Origin: Lineus longissimus
Taxonomy: Eukaryota; Nemertea; Pilidiophora; Heteronemertea; Lineidae
DNA length: 60,000 nt
Reading direction: 5' to 3'
Assembly (NCBI RefSeq): GCF_910592395.1
Contig: NC_088316.1
Location: 20,090,001 to 20,150,000 of the forward strand
Below, piece after piece: positions 42,201-57,200 of the stretch. Positions within the stretch are counted from its first letter, which is position 1; each line of letters begins with the position of its first letter. Below the pieces are notes generated by a model that was given only the letters and a program-made list of their open reading frames with translations, was not told the DNA's origin and searched no databases. A program made the position numbers and the translations under genes.

Positions 42201-45200
42201 CTTCTTTTGGTGTTAGAATACTCTCTCATCATAAATGAGAAGAAATGTTCCTTCATTGCAAGCAGTTCAAGCCACTGTGTGTCTAGATCTAGATGAGAGT
42301 TCTAGAAGCGAGGGTTAACTCCTTCAATTTACTCTCATTATACATACCAGGTCTGCGATACATACAGAAAACAATTTATAGAATATTTTCATTTGGAAAG
42401 CACATTACTCGTATACTTGACACAGATGATCTAATTGGGGACACTTTTTTCATAGTTTTTTATTTGAAGAAGGTCACTGGTGAACATAATAGGTCTAGAC
42501 CCACTCATTTGCAAAATTGCCAAGCATTCCACTGTGCACACGCTTACAAATAGAGATTTGTCATGGAATGGTATCGGGAATGGCTTTCCAAGTATTGGGG
42601 CTTGACTGGGTGTCCATACCAATGCCAATGAAAGCTAAACATTTGGAAATACATGTAATGACCTTATTCTATGATAAATGGTATATGTGACTCGCTCTAC
42701 CAAAACCAGGCGCTTGTCGCATCTGAACTTGACAGGTTGATACGGACTTGTTGTTCATTTCCCTATTGTAGACCTTTTGTGAAATCTATTACAAACTGAT
42801 TTGGTCACATTTCACAAAAGGTCTACAATAGGGAAATGAACAACAAGTCCGTATCAACCTGGCAAGTTCAGATGCGACAAGCGCCTAGTTTTGGTAGAAC
42901 AAAAGGTCTACAATAGGGAAATGAACAACAAGTCCGTATCAACCTGGCAAGTTCAGATGCGACAAGCGCCTAGTTTTGGTAGAGCGGGTCACATATATCA
43001 GGCTTCTTCTCAAGAGCATCAGTCCTGATACAGTTAATGTGACTTCTAGAACAGGTAATCCCCATCTCCACCAACTGCTTCCAGCAATGGAACTGGGAGA
43101 TGTTCATTCAATTATGGCGGCACATCTAATAGTATGAACGACATAGATCAAATCCATCTTGTCCAATTTGAATTCATAATAGACTATAAGCGTGAGAGCA
43201 TCACAAGACGCCTGGGATACTGGAGCACTGGCCATGGTTTTATTTGAGGGGATGAAAATACAAAAAGAGCTCTGGCAGCTTATCATCATGGCTGGTTTTT
43301 GACTCGAAAGGTTTGAATCACTGTATCACCATGCCCCCTGATATAATGAAATTGCTCATAATGTTATCATACTATACACTGCACCACCTTGCACCGATGA
43401 CATGATCACCCAGAGGAAACCACCCAAGGGAAGGGAGCATTATGATGGGAGAAGTTGCCCAAAAGAGTTTCAACGAAATGCATGCTACGTGTCCCTGGGA
43501 CTTTTCAGTTAGGATTGAGTATTATGACATTTTAAAACTGAACCACCAGTCTGGCATGTTATTATCACTCATGATAATGCATCTACCGATGTAATGTCAC
43601 TTATTTGTCAAGAACACAATGAGACAATGAAACAAATAAATAAAGATAACGAAATCTTGAAAGTGTTGATGTAATAACTGATTTAGCAGAACAGACAACA
43701 AATATGATGTATGGTTATTTGAATTCAGTTATAACAATCAAATATTAAACTGGTTAACTATAAGATTAACAGACACCTTTGCATATAACTTACCAGTCAC
43801 ATTGTCAACAACAAACGAACCTAAGCAAGTAGAACAAAACGTTTAGAACTGTAAATGTCTATTGGAATCCTCGATATATGAGATAACACTGAGGTAGAAC
43901 ATCAAGTTAACCAGGCTGCATGTCAACAAACTTTCTGTCAGTGACTTCAACATGACCAAACAATGATAAATCGATCCAATAAGTAGGCCTACTTCAAATT
44001 TCGTATGAAAATATTGTTACAAAGTGTACACTCAGAAGAAAAGCTGTCAAAGTCAGCAACATTTCTCAAAAATCCATTCACATCATATTATTCAAACCTA
44101 GGTTATCATATTTTGTCGGCTTAACTGGCATTCAAACAGTTTTTCTTTTTCATTCACGTCACTTGATCTCTGCCGGTTGACTGAACCTCAAACTGAATCC
44201 CTGTACACCACCATGTTTTCATTTTGCAAGTTGTTTATCTAGCATATGATCAGTTCATGACCAACATCTGATGTAAATTCACCCATCACAAAGTTACATG
44301 AACAGGAGACATCTGAACCCGTGACATCAAGTTGAACATGGAAAAACCACCATAAATGTCACAAAATATCTTAATCCTGCACAAAATTGCATCAAATTTT
44401 CTAAGAAATAGTCTAAAAAGTTTGTTTCGGGGCACAAGTTGAACATTAGTTCCAATGAGCGTAACCAAATAATGCAGAGGCGCCCAGTTATGCCCGCTTG
44501 TCTAGGGCCTATTTAGAAAGCCTATTAAAGCAACACATTATGGAAATGATTGGTGTGTGCACACAAGTAGAAGGATGGCTTCCAACTGGAGGTGTACTCA
44601 TTGAACTTCAATATCCCACCTGTGCGCCAACTTTCAACATAATATTTAGACGAGGCAGCCAGACTTCCACCAACTGCTGTTCAGTGAGCAGACGTTTTTA
44701 TAGTATACTGATATCTAGATTCTTATTCCAAACGAATGTAACCAAATGCACATCATGTAGTTTAGATATGGAGCTCTAAATGCCATCACCAAATCTCCAG
44801 TGAAATTTCATTTGAGTCCTGATTAATCAAGATAAAGCCAGCTCGCCATGACCGTGCAAGCAAGTGAGGAATTTGTAGTGGGAAAAAACTGTAACGAATG
44901 CAGAGCAGCCTGGCCAACATCAACATTGTGATCTAAGATGAGTTTTTTGTGATATTTATGCCAAGAGATCATGATGCGGCAGAAAAAGCAGTTACCTGAA
45001 ACACGATGGTTATCTTCCACGGAATTTCAGTGATGCTTCCATTAGAAGAGAAGACTAATGGTTTAAGCAACCTCCAAATATTTCAGATAAGAGGAGAACA
45101 GCTCGTCTTCCATTTGTGTGAGAGCAAGCTCTGCCATAAACAGCCATTCATGACCACCAGAAGCCAGGGTAAATGGTAAACTGCCTGAAAACTGTAGCCA

Positions 45201-48200
45201 AGAATGAATAGGAAAGGCAGCGGAATCAGCTTACCATGGAGGCAGGAGCTCAGCTTACCAAGGCCACAAAACATGGCCGTTGGCTGGTGGTGGGCTTTGA
45301 CTCTGCAAGCTTGTTTGGTGGTTTTCGGAATGGGAATAGTTTAGCAGCAGTAACTGCTGGTTTTGGCTGGAGTATTCTCAAACACGCTACTGGAGAGAGT
45401 GATGTATTTTTCAGATTGGCCTATCAGGAGCATGCAAAGGAAGATGTGACCTGCAGAAAGATGCTATTTGTATCTAACCATTGGTTATACGATATACTGG
45501 AAAGAGCCACTGCTTCTAGCGAGAGATGTATGGAAAGATAAAGACAAGTGCACAACTTTTTACCCTTCATTGCAGGTAAAACATCTGGCATTGTCTGGAG
45601 ACTTCACCCGTGTGGTTTATGGTCTAGAAGAAAGCAACCATTACAATCCTGATCATGTTGTTACAGCTCCTTCAACACTCAGTTACATGTTTTCATGACA
45701 CAAGTCATGCTATGCTAAAAAGCTATTGCGCCTGGTTTAAATCTGGTGTTGTATACAAGTATTTCATGACTTACTTTCTCTTCCTTCAACTGAAGTTACC
45801 TTCACTAATGGCACTTGAACTGCAGGAAGAGTGGAGCCGCCATTTAGCTAGAGGGACACCATATCATGATATGCCATTTTCATCTCCAAAATAATATCAG
45901 GATTGGAATGGCAAGTGGTTGTGACCTGGTTTCACTTCACACGAAGTCACCCTTCCCATTGGTCCTTGACTCCATCTCTCAACCACTCGACCAACAATGA
46001 AATGTCAAGGAAAAGCACCTTTTGACATTTTCACTTTTTATCAATGATAATTGCTACGAATTATTTCTGTCAAGAAGAATAGATTTACATTTTGAATGAG
46101 CAGTTTTGTGATTCTATTCAGATTCACATCAGATTCACATCATCATGCCATCATATCTGCATAAGACTGTCATTCACCCTTTCAGTTATCTTACCCGGAC
46201 AGTTTCTATGCTGCCAGTAAGAAACATATAAACCTGATCTATAGTGAGTGGCCTTTCACAGCTTTTGTATGCCGGAAAGATGAAAGTCATCAATTTGTTC
46301 AATCTGACGCTATCATCTGCCCACAAACTGTAGGGCGTACAAGTTCAGCTCCGCTGGTATCTCCTGACATCTAATTAATCACCAGAACTATATTGTCATA
46401 CCAGGGTGCGTGTAAAGAAAGCATGACTGGTCTTTCAGTTTTCCGCTTCAGCCAAAATCGATGACCCCTTTTCGCCAAATTAGGCTGTCATGGCCGTATT
46501 GACTTAAGCTGGTGTGGGCGTATTGACCCAAACATGGTCAAGTTTGTTTGGTTACTCGAAAATAAAATCAAAAATTGGTGTCTCAAAGAAGATATCTGCA
46601 ATTTAGTTGGACCACAGTCAAAGGAAGTGTGCTTTGCAGGAGGAATGACTGACTAGTGTGGGTGGAGTAATTGCGTTATGTTAGTAGTATGGCAATATTG
46701 AACCCTAAAAATGATATTTTGGGCACTTTCTCCCCATATCCTTGCCGTTTCGACTTTTTTTGAGGATGGGCACTCAAACAATCAAATGATGTTTCAATAT
46801 GTACTTAGTCATACCATGACAGTATTCCACAATCATGTCGTCGACCACTTTCCTCTTTCTATTTACAACGAACAAAACTGCAATTTTTGGCAATTGCTGT
46901 GATCGAACAAACAATAGAGCCGCATCAATTTTATAATGTTGTTACTTTGTTAACACAAATGACAAGTTTTTCCAGAACTATCACAAACAATTAGATGATC
47001 ATAATGAGGGTTTATGGTTCAATGAGGTACAGGTAGCAATTAGTTGTACATTATGTACATGGAAGATCATTGTGGTGGAATGTGTGCCCCCATGTATGTA
47101 ATTGATTATAATTGGTGACAGTGAATGCCAATACCTCATAAACACTATTCATGGAACTCTACATATGTGTTATACAGTTGAGTAGTGGAGATGAAATGTG
47201 ACATTCCAGGTGGACATTCTTCTATTGGTGGGAATTCATGCTGGCAACACAGTAATAAATTGATACCCCTATTCTCTTGTATACACAAGGTAGCCTAATG
47301 AACTACTGTAAAGCCAATAAGGTTGCAGCCAAATCAATACAAACCAACACCTGCCCGTCCCTCAGTGGCTATTTCACTGGATCAGCTCCGTCCAGAGGAC
47401 CTTCCTTTTCTCATCAAGGCAAAGGAGGTGAAGCCATTAGGCCTCGGAATCAAACTACCAATCTTGTACAATTGCTTGCAACTCCATCAACATGCACCGA
47501 CATACCAAGACTATACTGCATTCAGTTCCCAAGCCATGCAACTGACACTGAGAACGTATGATATGAATGTCTGGGCAGATGAACTTGCTCTACCTTGGCT
47601 TCGGAGGCATGTCAATAATGTTGTACAATCGCTTGCAACTCTCATCAACATCAACGGACATACCAAGTCTTCATTCATCCTCAGTATTCACTCAAGGCCA
47701 AGCATTACGATTCCAAAGTAATCAACAACATGAACATCTTGGGAAAGCGATGCAGTTCCTAAGCCGAGCATTGGCAGCAAATCAGTGATAGGGTTTTTGT
47801 CAGGAGAATGGCACGATAATGAACTCGTTGCCTGGCTATCTGTTGCTTGTAATTGAGAGAGAGGGATAAGGTTGAGTTCCACAGCCCCACAGACCCCACA
47901 ATCTAACAGTGTTTACTTTCAGTGCAAATTTACCAACTCAAATTGAAGTTTCATAGAGATTGGTGGGATGATTCAGAAATTCTAATGGCCGTTATTACTA
48001 TGTTGAACCATAATGACTTTGCTTGATATATTTACATCCGTGTAAAAGTGGGCCAGGTAAATAAAATAAGGATTATAGATTATTCTCTTACTATGAGTAA
48101 TTTGTGCCTTTATCAGCTTGTTTTTATATGATCTATTACCTATGCCATTGTTTTTCCAATAGTTAGTCAATAACACCTCCCAAAGTGGTGGTTCAGGTTC

Positions 48201-51200
48201 TTTGTTGTAGGCGCTCAGGTGTGTAGCAGAGAAAGGGGTCAATTGGTGTGGGAACTTTGTGTATACTTGCTAATTACCAGCTGGCACACCTTTTATAATC
48301 CTTTTAACATATACACTGTACCATGGGAAGGTACACTTTGCCTGTCCAGTAAATTCTTACATTGTCATGACTGAATAGGCCAAACTAAGCCAAGAGTCAA
48401 AGTGCTCACTCAACTCACAACCAACATCTGTCAAAATCATCTTCAAAAATCACATATCCCTCAGAGTGAATTAGGCATCCAAGCTGTTCAATCAGTTTGA
48501 AGCTTTGAGTAAGCAACCCAAGTCATGTCAAAGTGTCTCCATCGTGATTACAGCACCACTTTATACATGGTATGTCAGCAGATATCACATCCCACCAGAG
48601 TACCATCAAAGGAAACTGTGCGTGTCGCCTTTGCGGACTGAAAAGGGTTATTTTTTCATGTTGACATGTAATTCCCTTATTTGTTCTGAGATATGACTAC
48701 AAGTAATAAGGTTATAAGAAACACTTTTTAAACAGCCATTTATCAACATCCTGGACCCAGTGTTTCAACGCACACTAACAAAGCTAAAGTTTATCCTCCA
48801 CAGGACGTTTAATAGCAAATATGGTTTAATGGCAAAATAACAATACACAAACCAAAGAAACAAATTACTCTGTAAAACTAGTAATCCTCTCAGAGTGCCT
48901 TATTAGACTAACTCTTCAACACAATAAGCTCCTTTGGTGACAAATGACCCGTTTCTTTACAGGGGATAAGAACTGGACAGTAGACCATACATGTTAGCCC
49001 ACAGAGGGTAGACCACCAACGAGGTAATCCTATGCTAAACCCAGTGAACGCCAATTTGCAGCAACAGGGTCGCACCAGGTCTGGACACAAGTGAGGAACT
49101 GCTTCTTTAATCAACATAGTATTCAAACCTTTGCTAATAGGCATCCAGTCGAAAACTTTCTGCTCAGAATATGAGATTCCAAGAGCCTCCCTATACTCTC
49201 ATCTGAGCCATAGTTTGCTACCAGCATGCGAAGCAGATTGCTTAGCCTTGGGGAAGCAGGAAGACAAACTTCAAGACCACTGATATCTCCCCACTGGGCA
49301 GGCTTATTTCTCTAATATGAGAGCAGAACTTGAGAGAGTAGCCACCAGGTGAACTAAATGAAAGCACCTCAAGTTTCGAGCTGCTCCTGACTCACAAACT
49401 CTGATCACCAAGGTCAAAAGAAACCTGAACACAAGTCAAGGAAAGTAAGGCACTCCAAGAAGATGATGAGCATGCAAGAGATGCAAGCGAAACATTCCAG
49501 CTGCATGCTACATGAAAGTATCCTTCATGAAGGAAAGAATGGCATCCATCAATCGGCCAAGCCTTCAAGGTGTCTGACTCTAAAATGAAGTTTGATTTGT
49601 TTCTACTCTTTTGTAGAACGCTCCAACTAAAAGCATTGCCATTGGGGTAACTTTCTTCAGCCCTGATCATCAACAGGATCTCATTTACTGCAACCACTTT
49701 GAAAATGACCACAAAGCTACTTCTCATGACTTGTTGGCCATTAGTAGCCAATCATATCGCTGGTCTGTCAGCTTTTAGCCTTCAGACATTTTCTAAAAGC
49801 TTGAGAGGACTAAGTTCCAGGCACGAGCCCTCACAGGTGCAAACACCAATATTGAATTTCTTTAGCACCAAAGTCCTATATTTCCTTAGCTCAATGAGCA
49901 GAAGGCCACAAATGACCCTAGCTGCTCTTTTGCAGAAAAATCACAAACAAATCTTGTTCCTTGATGCACAAAATAACATGAACAAGTAATTTGTGTATGA
50001 TCCCCAGGCATACAGCCTGAGGTGAGAACGTATACATTGCCTTGGTTCCATATTGACTTCTAAAAAGCCTACAGCAGTGCAATGACAGCCCTTCTGAACA
50101 CTTGCCAAAGACTTTTGAATAACATTGACTTTTCCTTATCATTGGTGCTGTACATATTGCCCACATGTACAATGTACATGTACAATGTACATGTAGGCCT
50201 CACTGACAAGCAAACTATTTCCTTTGTCCCATGTCACTTTTTCAATGATCAAAGATGGGGTTTGAACAAAAGAGGGTTACCAATTGCCGCTGGGACACTA
50301 ATTAGGGACCTTAGTCAAGTCTATCCAAGTACACTCATTGTACACTCCAGGCAGAAATGACAGACATCTCATAAAATCCTTTTAAAACAAGCCAACCAGA
50401 AAATGACTTCACACATGGTGCTAGTCATGGTACTATAATCAGGTGTCTTGTTGGTCTCCAGGTTGAAGGAATGAGTGGAGACAAAGAGGAAATGGAACAA
50501 TAACTCTAATTGAAGCAATTAGAAACATCACCGACCATGACAAGAACTTATTTCAAGAACCTCACTTCTGACTTTTTTAGGTTTTTTTGGAATAGTTTTT
50601 ATGTCCAGTTATCAACATGCTCAGTCACTAACAGTTCAAAGGAAAATTTATGCCAAGCAATTGAGGTTCAAACAGCCAAAAGGTAGCTGTCAATAAGGCT
50701 TTAGTCATTCCTGCACATTGCAATAATGCTAAAGTGCCTATGATCTAATGTCTCAAGAACCCATCATTGTAACACCTCAAAGGCTAACCAGACTTATCAG
50801 AAACCTTTTAAAATCTTCTCCAAATCTACACACAGACTTGGCACAGGTCATGAACTCTTCACTCAGTGTGTACATTTTGTACTCTCTGGGGGGTTTAATG
50901 CGGCCACTTTATAGCCCTTCATTCATAAACCACCCATCCTAATATCAATGGTGAAGACAACTTGCCCGTTTGAAAGACGATGGTACATTCTGATTGTGTT
51001 TCTGACAATGTCTAGCACCACAATCGTACAGTGAGTCTATCCCGCACCCAGCATCCAATTCTAAGCATGGCCCGCGTTAACGAGAATGCACTGCGCTTTC
51101 CTCATTTGGGTGTGTAGTCCATCTGAGTCATAATAAGCTGAATTTATGCACACTCACACACAACCAGACAAAAAGGTTGCAGACACAAGTACAGAGAATA

Positions 51201-54200
51201 TCTGTTCATCAGACAATACCAAATTCATACTTTGTCAACATTGTCATCCAAGGCTGTCTCGAGAGCTACATATGTAATCTTTCAAAAGTTTATTAAAATC
51301 TGATATTTTCAAAATTAAGAGTGTTATGTTCATAAATCAAGCCTGTTCAAATCTAACCAGGGAGGATTTCAACAAGCTCATGTGCATCCCAAACCCAACC
51401 CACTTTGCATAAAGCATACAATTAGTGAAATAAATCTTTGAAGGAACTGGGTGAGATTCGACCTGACATGGAAAACCACTTTCAGTCAAGCCAAATCAAG
51501 TGGTGATCTTTACACGGACCTGGCTGTCACCAGACTTGGCCTAAGGCAACATTTGACCATATTTTCCACTGCTTACACTTGAGATAATGTTGACCCTCTA
51601 ATGGTCATCTTTGCACAAAGTATTGGGTGTCTAAATCGGCAAAGCAGCCCTGGATTTCTGTAATGTTACAGAAAAACTGAAATCCTCCGACAAAACAAAT
51701 TTGAGGGGGCTGTTTGAGTTCCTACTGTGAGCCAAGTTAGTCACAATGTCCAACATGTTATTTTTACCAAACAAAAAAGGGCAGGAGGGGTGAGGGGTTA
51801 TTTTGAGTTGCCTAGCCCAGGAACTTTGCTCAATACCAAATGATAGGGCACGTTTAAGATACTCTGGAATCAAAGGATGCAGTGTCCTTATTGATTTGTG
51901 GACGATCATTAGGTGAAAATAGCTATAATTCAAGGCAATTACTGGCCAGGGTTGGGTCACAGAGGGTTGAATGAAGTCTTATTAGTCGACCAAAAACTCA
52001 GTCGGTTTTTGAAGGTTTGTCTGCCACTGACAACTTTGTTCAGCCCAAATAGGTGCAATCTCGATCTTCACATGATTTTGGAGGACTACATATTTCTTCC
52101 AATAATACAATATTTTTTTCTTGAATTTTTTTCTCGCAAGTATGCCCCAAAAATTTAGCACCGGATTGACAGTACTAGATCTGAAAGTGAAATATTTGTA
52201 TTGAGCCTTCCACACATTAGACTGATCCCATGATCAGCTATTCCGAGTGCCTCGGGAAAAGTTCATCACACACGGTCAACTGTCACCAACAGCTCTCAGC
52301 AATGGGCAAGAGCAGGAATTCAAACTGTTTGTGCAAAGGAAAAGGTTCGTCAGAGCAAACATCAGATATTTGTCCATACTTCATGTACTTATCAACATTA
52401 CGATGAAGCGTTATTGCGCACTGTGTGTGAATGAAATCATGGGTGATTTACACTGAACACGCTTCCAGCAGAGTTTGAACAAACCAGTTATCTCATACAA
52501 TTATGCCTTGTCTTATTGTCACATTGGTATTCACAATGCCTTCATACAATCATTGACACACTTCTCGCACTGAGGTCGGTTCCTTTCAATATATATCAAA
52601 AAGAAATATTACAAAGTATAAAGCACACTTTATTGAGAAAATGTTATTCTGCTGGAATGTGCATCGATCAGTATGTCAACACAGGATATTCTGCTGGGCT
52701 TGATTGATTTGATTACAACCTATGTTTGGCCAATATCATTGAATATCTCCAATAAATTGACATCGGTCCCTTTCATATGTTTCATGGGTTAGACAATGTT
52801 CCTGCCACAGACGACGGCAGCACAATTCTAAAGGTCTCATGTTTAGCCCAATTACCAATCAGGTTGCCTCTGATTAATTGGTTACTTCATAGCCAAATGT
52901 TTTCACTCATAGTGACCGCAGGCTATGCTCTGACTGGTCAGGACAATATGTCCCATGTCCCTTTTTGAATAAGACAGCAATAAATAATGTCATGCATATT
53001 ACTTGCATGTTTCCTTTCAAAGAATCAGGCCACTGTTGTCAGTGTTGATTGATTTGGTGCATGGTCAATCAAAATGAAAAGTTTACCCAGATCAGGCATG
53101 ACTGGCGTTGATTACTACTGGCCAGGTCTGTCCAGATTATGACAGGATAGAACTGCTCCAGCTGGTCGATTGCACAGATAAAGCGATTCCTGGATGTGAT
53201 ACATATACCTGTACATCTAGCTTATGAAATGTATGCTGTCAACAACTTGGGCTACAAACAAGGACATTTTGATGACATTGGCAAAGTCAATGCCAGTAGA
53301 TCTCGTCGAACTTTGATCTTGGACCCTAAATGCTTCCTCTCCCTAATGATATTGTCAACAAAGGCAGCCAAAAGCACTCCACAAACTAGTGATATTTGTC
53401 CCGTTCCCACCTGCAACACAGTCAATTTGACAAGGGAATGCTGGCGACCACCTTCCAATCACAATCCTCTTAGTCACAGCGTATCGTAGGAAAAAAAGTT
53501 GCCCGAAGTGCTTAGCTTCAACAGGGAAGGGGATCTGATTCCATGATTGGTTGAATCAGTGATGTTGAGAGACCCATAACCAAACAAAAACAAAATCGCT
53601 TTCAACACCCCAAACATTTTGATTTGCTGAACAACTCGTATACTGATATGATCCAACATGTCTTCATTCACAAAATACACCCAGACATGAATAGAGAGAA
53701 AGAGCCTACTTCAAGTTTTATGTTTTCAAACCCACTTAGTTCATGTAGTAGGCAAACAAACCTCAACAGAAGGGAACCCTTAGCCGAGATTTGAAACTGA
53801 TATCCTGCACAGTAAGTGCTAAAATACTCAATATATCACACCCTTCTCATAAGAAATGTTTGCCCATTCATAAAACTTGGTCATTGGATCAATAAACTCC
53901 TTTGTTAGTGACGCTGCCAAGGAAGTTCCCTCCCCAACTTTACAAAATGAAAGATGAAACTTGGCCGTTCATGCTGCAGTCTCAATATGCACAGTTTGAA
54001 GTTTGAATTGATTCATGGCCAAAAAAAGATCATGAAAACCTGAGTTGTCCACTCTTCAAAATTATAAAAGGTCTCAACATGTCTGAAGTGTGCAGGTAGG
54101 CCTGCTGCAAAAGTCATAAAAAATCTCATTCATGTCATGTACCTCATTTACATATTGAGGCCTACACAGAATAATCTGGCTCAACCTGACAAGTCCACCA

Positions 54201-57200
54201 CGACATGTAAATTGATGTATAGTAGACTGTACAGCAGAATTGGTCATACTTTGGGTGAAATTTCATTTTCCACAGGCACTTCAATGACTCATTGAAAATC
54301 GTGGAACTACTTTCTTGGGACATGGGGAGAATTCTTATGTCAATTCTCTGTGAATGGATCGGGAATGAGAGGACACTCGATGAGATGAATGAACTGGGCT
54401 GTGGGATACGTCGGGATGGGGTATCAATCTCAATGAAGATCCGGTCGCTAAGAGATCAAAGCATAGTGATTGCTGTTAGGAATTCAGTTGTGCCAGATCG
54501 AAACCAATATGACAAATTTGATCAAATAGTTCATGATTATCATAACAGCCGGTGACCAATGTACTAGGCGGAAATGATCTAACAGAAAACCGACCTACTC
54601 TCTCCAAAAACCAAGAAGGAATTATAGATGGGTGAAGCTTTGCCCTTGTAAACTGGTATGAACTGGGGGCAACAATTCTGTGTTTTTTTCATGACAAATC
54701 CCCCTTCATCAAGTTCATGAATCACCCAAGCTAAACTTTAAACCCAAATTGGGTAAGATTACAACCTGTGGTTAATACCCCAGACCCCTGGCACCACTGC
54801 CAGGCCAATTGTCTCCCTTTGAATCATCTTCTCATTGTCTTCGGTCCCACAATGAAATAGGAATTCATGTGAATTCCTTGTACTGCCTTGGTCTGTTTTG
54901 ACTTCTGGCTAATGTTTTGCCCACAGGGTAAGAACTTACCATGTCCTTGGATTACAAACATATGACACAGACTTATCTGAGTTGGAAGATTAGCTCAAAA
55001 CCATTAACCATTGCAAGAGGGTATGTGACAAATATTGACTTATTGAGCATAATGTTACATCAATTGACAACTTCATCATCAAGAACAAGTGAAGAAAAAC
55101 AATACTCACCAGTATTCCCATTGATACTGAAGAAACTCTGTGGATTCCCACCAGTAATCTCGTAGGTGAGACGTTGACTTGGGTTATAATCCATATCGTA
55201 TGCCCGGACTTGAACAACCGTGCTCCCAGGGTCACTATTTTCGAACACTGAGGGGTAGTAGACAGGCTGTTCTGCTTGTGGGATGTTATCGTTTTCATCC
55301 TCAACTTCAACATAAACCTGGATTGAGGATGATTGTGGCACTGCGGCCCGATCTTGTGCATACACCGTCAGCCAATAGAAAGGTGTGGTTTCGCGATCGA
55401 GGATTTCATTGGTTTTTATGTAGCCTGCAATGATAGAAAATAAGACTGTGGCAAAAGATCCGACAATTGCATGCTGAGTAGCTGCTTCTGATTTGGTGTG
55501 AGAGTCAACACTGACATATGACAATTCTTCAAAACTTACCAATTTACAAAACTAATGTCCATACTCTGCCCTGAGTGAGAGGACATGTACCAAGCTAGTA
55601 CTAGCATCATTTTAGGGTAACTTCTAGGATCAACAAGCCAGTTGCTCAGAGTGAACTTCCATACTCTGCCCTGAGTGAGAGGACATGTACCAAGCTAGTA
55701 CTAGCATCATTTTAGGGTAACTTCTAGGATCAACAAGCCAGTTGCTCAGAGTGAACTTCCATACTCTGCCCTGAGTTAGAGGACATGTACCAAGCTAGTA
55801 CTAGCATCATTTTAGGGTAACTTCTAGGATCAACAAGCCAGTTGCTCAGAGTGAACTTCCATACTCTGCCCTGAGTGAGAGGACATGTACCAAGCTAGTA
55901 CTGGCATCATTTTAGGGTAACTTCTAGGATCAACAAGCCAGTTGCTCAGCGTGAACTTACCCTCGTTATCGATGGTGAACACACCAAGACCTGTGCCATC
56001 ACGGATGGAGTAGACAACCTCTCCGTCTTGCTTGGCCTTGTCGTAATCCTTGGCGGTCACCTTCATCACACTGCTCCCGATGGGCAGGTTCTCCTTGACA
56101 GAGCCTTCGGTCACCTGGTACGGAAACTTGGGTGCATACATGTTCTCGTTTACATCAATCACCTCAATAATGATCTGACACGTGACAGACATCGATGGCT
56201 TGCCGTGATCTCGGGCTAATCCAGTGATGTTGTATAATTGTTGCGTTTCGTAATCCAGTTTGTCAGCAATGCGTATCACTCCTGTTTGGCGATCGATGTC
56301 AAACTTATCAAACGTACCACGGAGCAGTTTGTAGGTGAGTAACCCGCCCTCATTCATATCCGGATCATGGGCGCTGAGGATCGTTACAACAGCACCAATG
56401 GGCAGATCTTCCCGAACTTTGATAAGATAGTTCGGCGGGGTGAATTTCGGTGCATTATCATTTACATCCGTCAAGGTAACAGTGACCTTAGCAATAGCTG
56501 TGAGTGGGTTGTCATGTGCTCCATCGGACGCTTTGATATGCAAGACGTGAACAGCCTGGCGTTCACGATCAAGCGGCCCTGCCACAGTGATGATACCGCT
56601 GATGGTGCTGATGGTGAACTGTGACATATCATTCATCGACATGTACATTATCATCGAGTTCTCACCAAGATCTTGGTCCTCTGCTGAAACCTGAACAACT
56701 GTCGTTCCAATCACTGAGTTCTCCGAAATAATCACCTCATATTCCTTCATGGTAAATTGCGGCGCGCAATCATTCACATCCTCGATCTCAATCGTGATCA
56801 TTTTATCAGTTGACAGCTGTGGTTCACCGAGATCAGACACAGTCACATTCAGGTGATACTTGTCCTGAATTTCTCGGTCAATTTTCGCAAAAACTTTCAA
56901 TTCGCCAGTGTATGTGTCAATTTTGAAACAGCCATCGATGTTTCCCGCGTTAATGACGTAAATGAGTTTGCCGTTGTAACCTGGGTCCTTGTCATGAGCT
57001 TCCAGGGTCAGGATTGATGCACCGATCGGTATATTTTCCAATATCTGAACAAGGTTTGGCAGCCCTGCACGGAACTCTGGGGCATTGTTGTTTGTATTGT
57101 AATGATCAGAGGTGTCCATGTGTTTCCTCTCTTCCACCTCCTTGAGTATATCACCATTCACAGTGGATGATTCTTGTAGCAGCTTACTCAGCTCCTCTGT

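Larger units (their letters stand above)
40846..55109 (-). other. Intron 2 (14.3 kb): micro-exon candidate, MITE, SINE
   Basis: Between exons 2 and 3. Contains SINE copies C and D within a tandem duplication, the foldback MITE at 42687-42992 and the micro-exon candidate at 43794-43820. The stretch 44000-55100 is AT-rich and shows no gene I can support; a diverged tandem repeat of about 157 bp lies near 47460-47690. Confidence 0.75.

Noticed and set aside
47277-47721. Overlapping plus frames of 94 and 132 codons
   Set aside because: They track a diverged tandem repeat of about 157 bp; two frames are open together, which argues against coding.
49392-49751. 119-codon minus frame
   Set aside because: Ser/Leu/Ala-rich low-complexity peptide, no splice support and no family resemblance.
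55830-55960. Extension of the exon 1 protein past EG into KFTLSNWLVDPRS...
   Set aside because: This is the intronic 100-bp repeat read through the donor GTAAGT. The true continuation YIKTNEILDRE is on exon 2 and matches the family.
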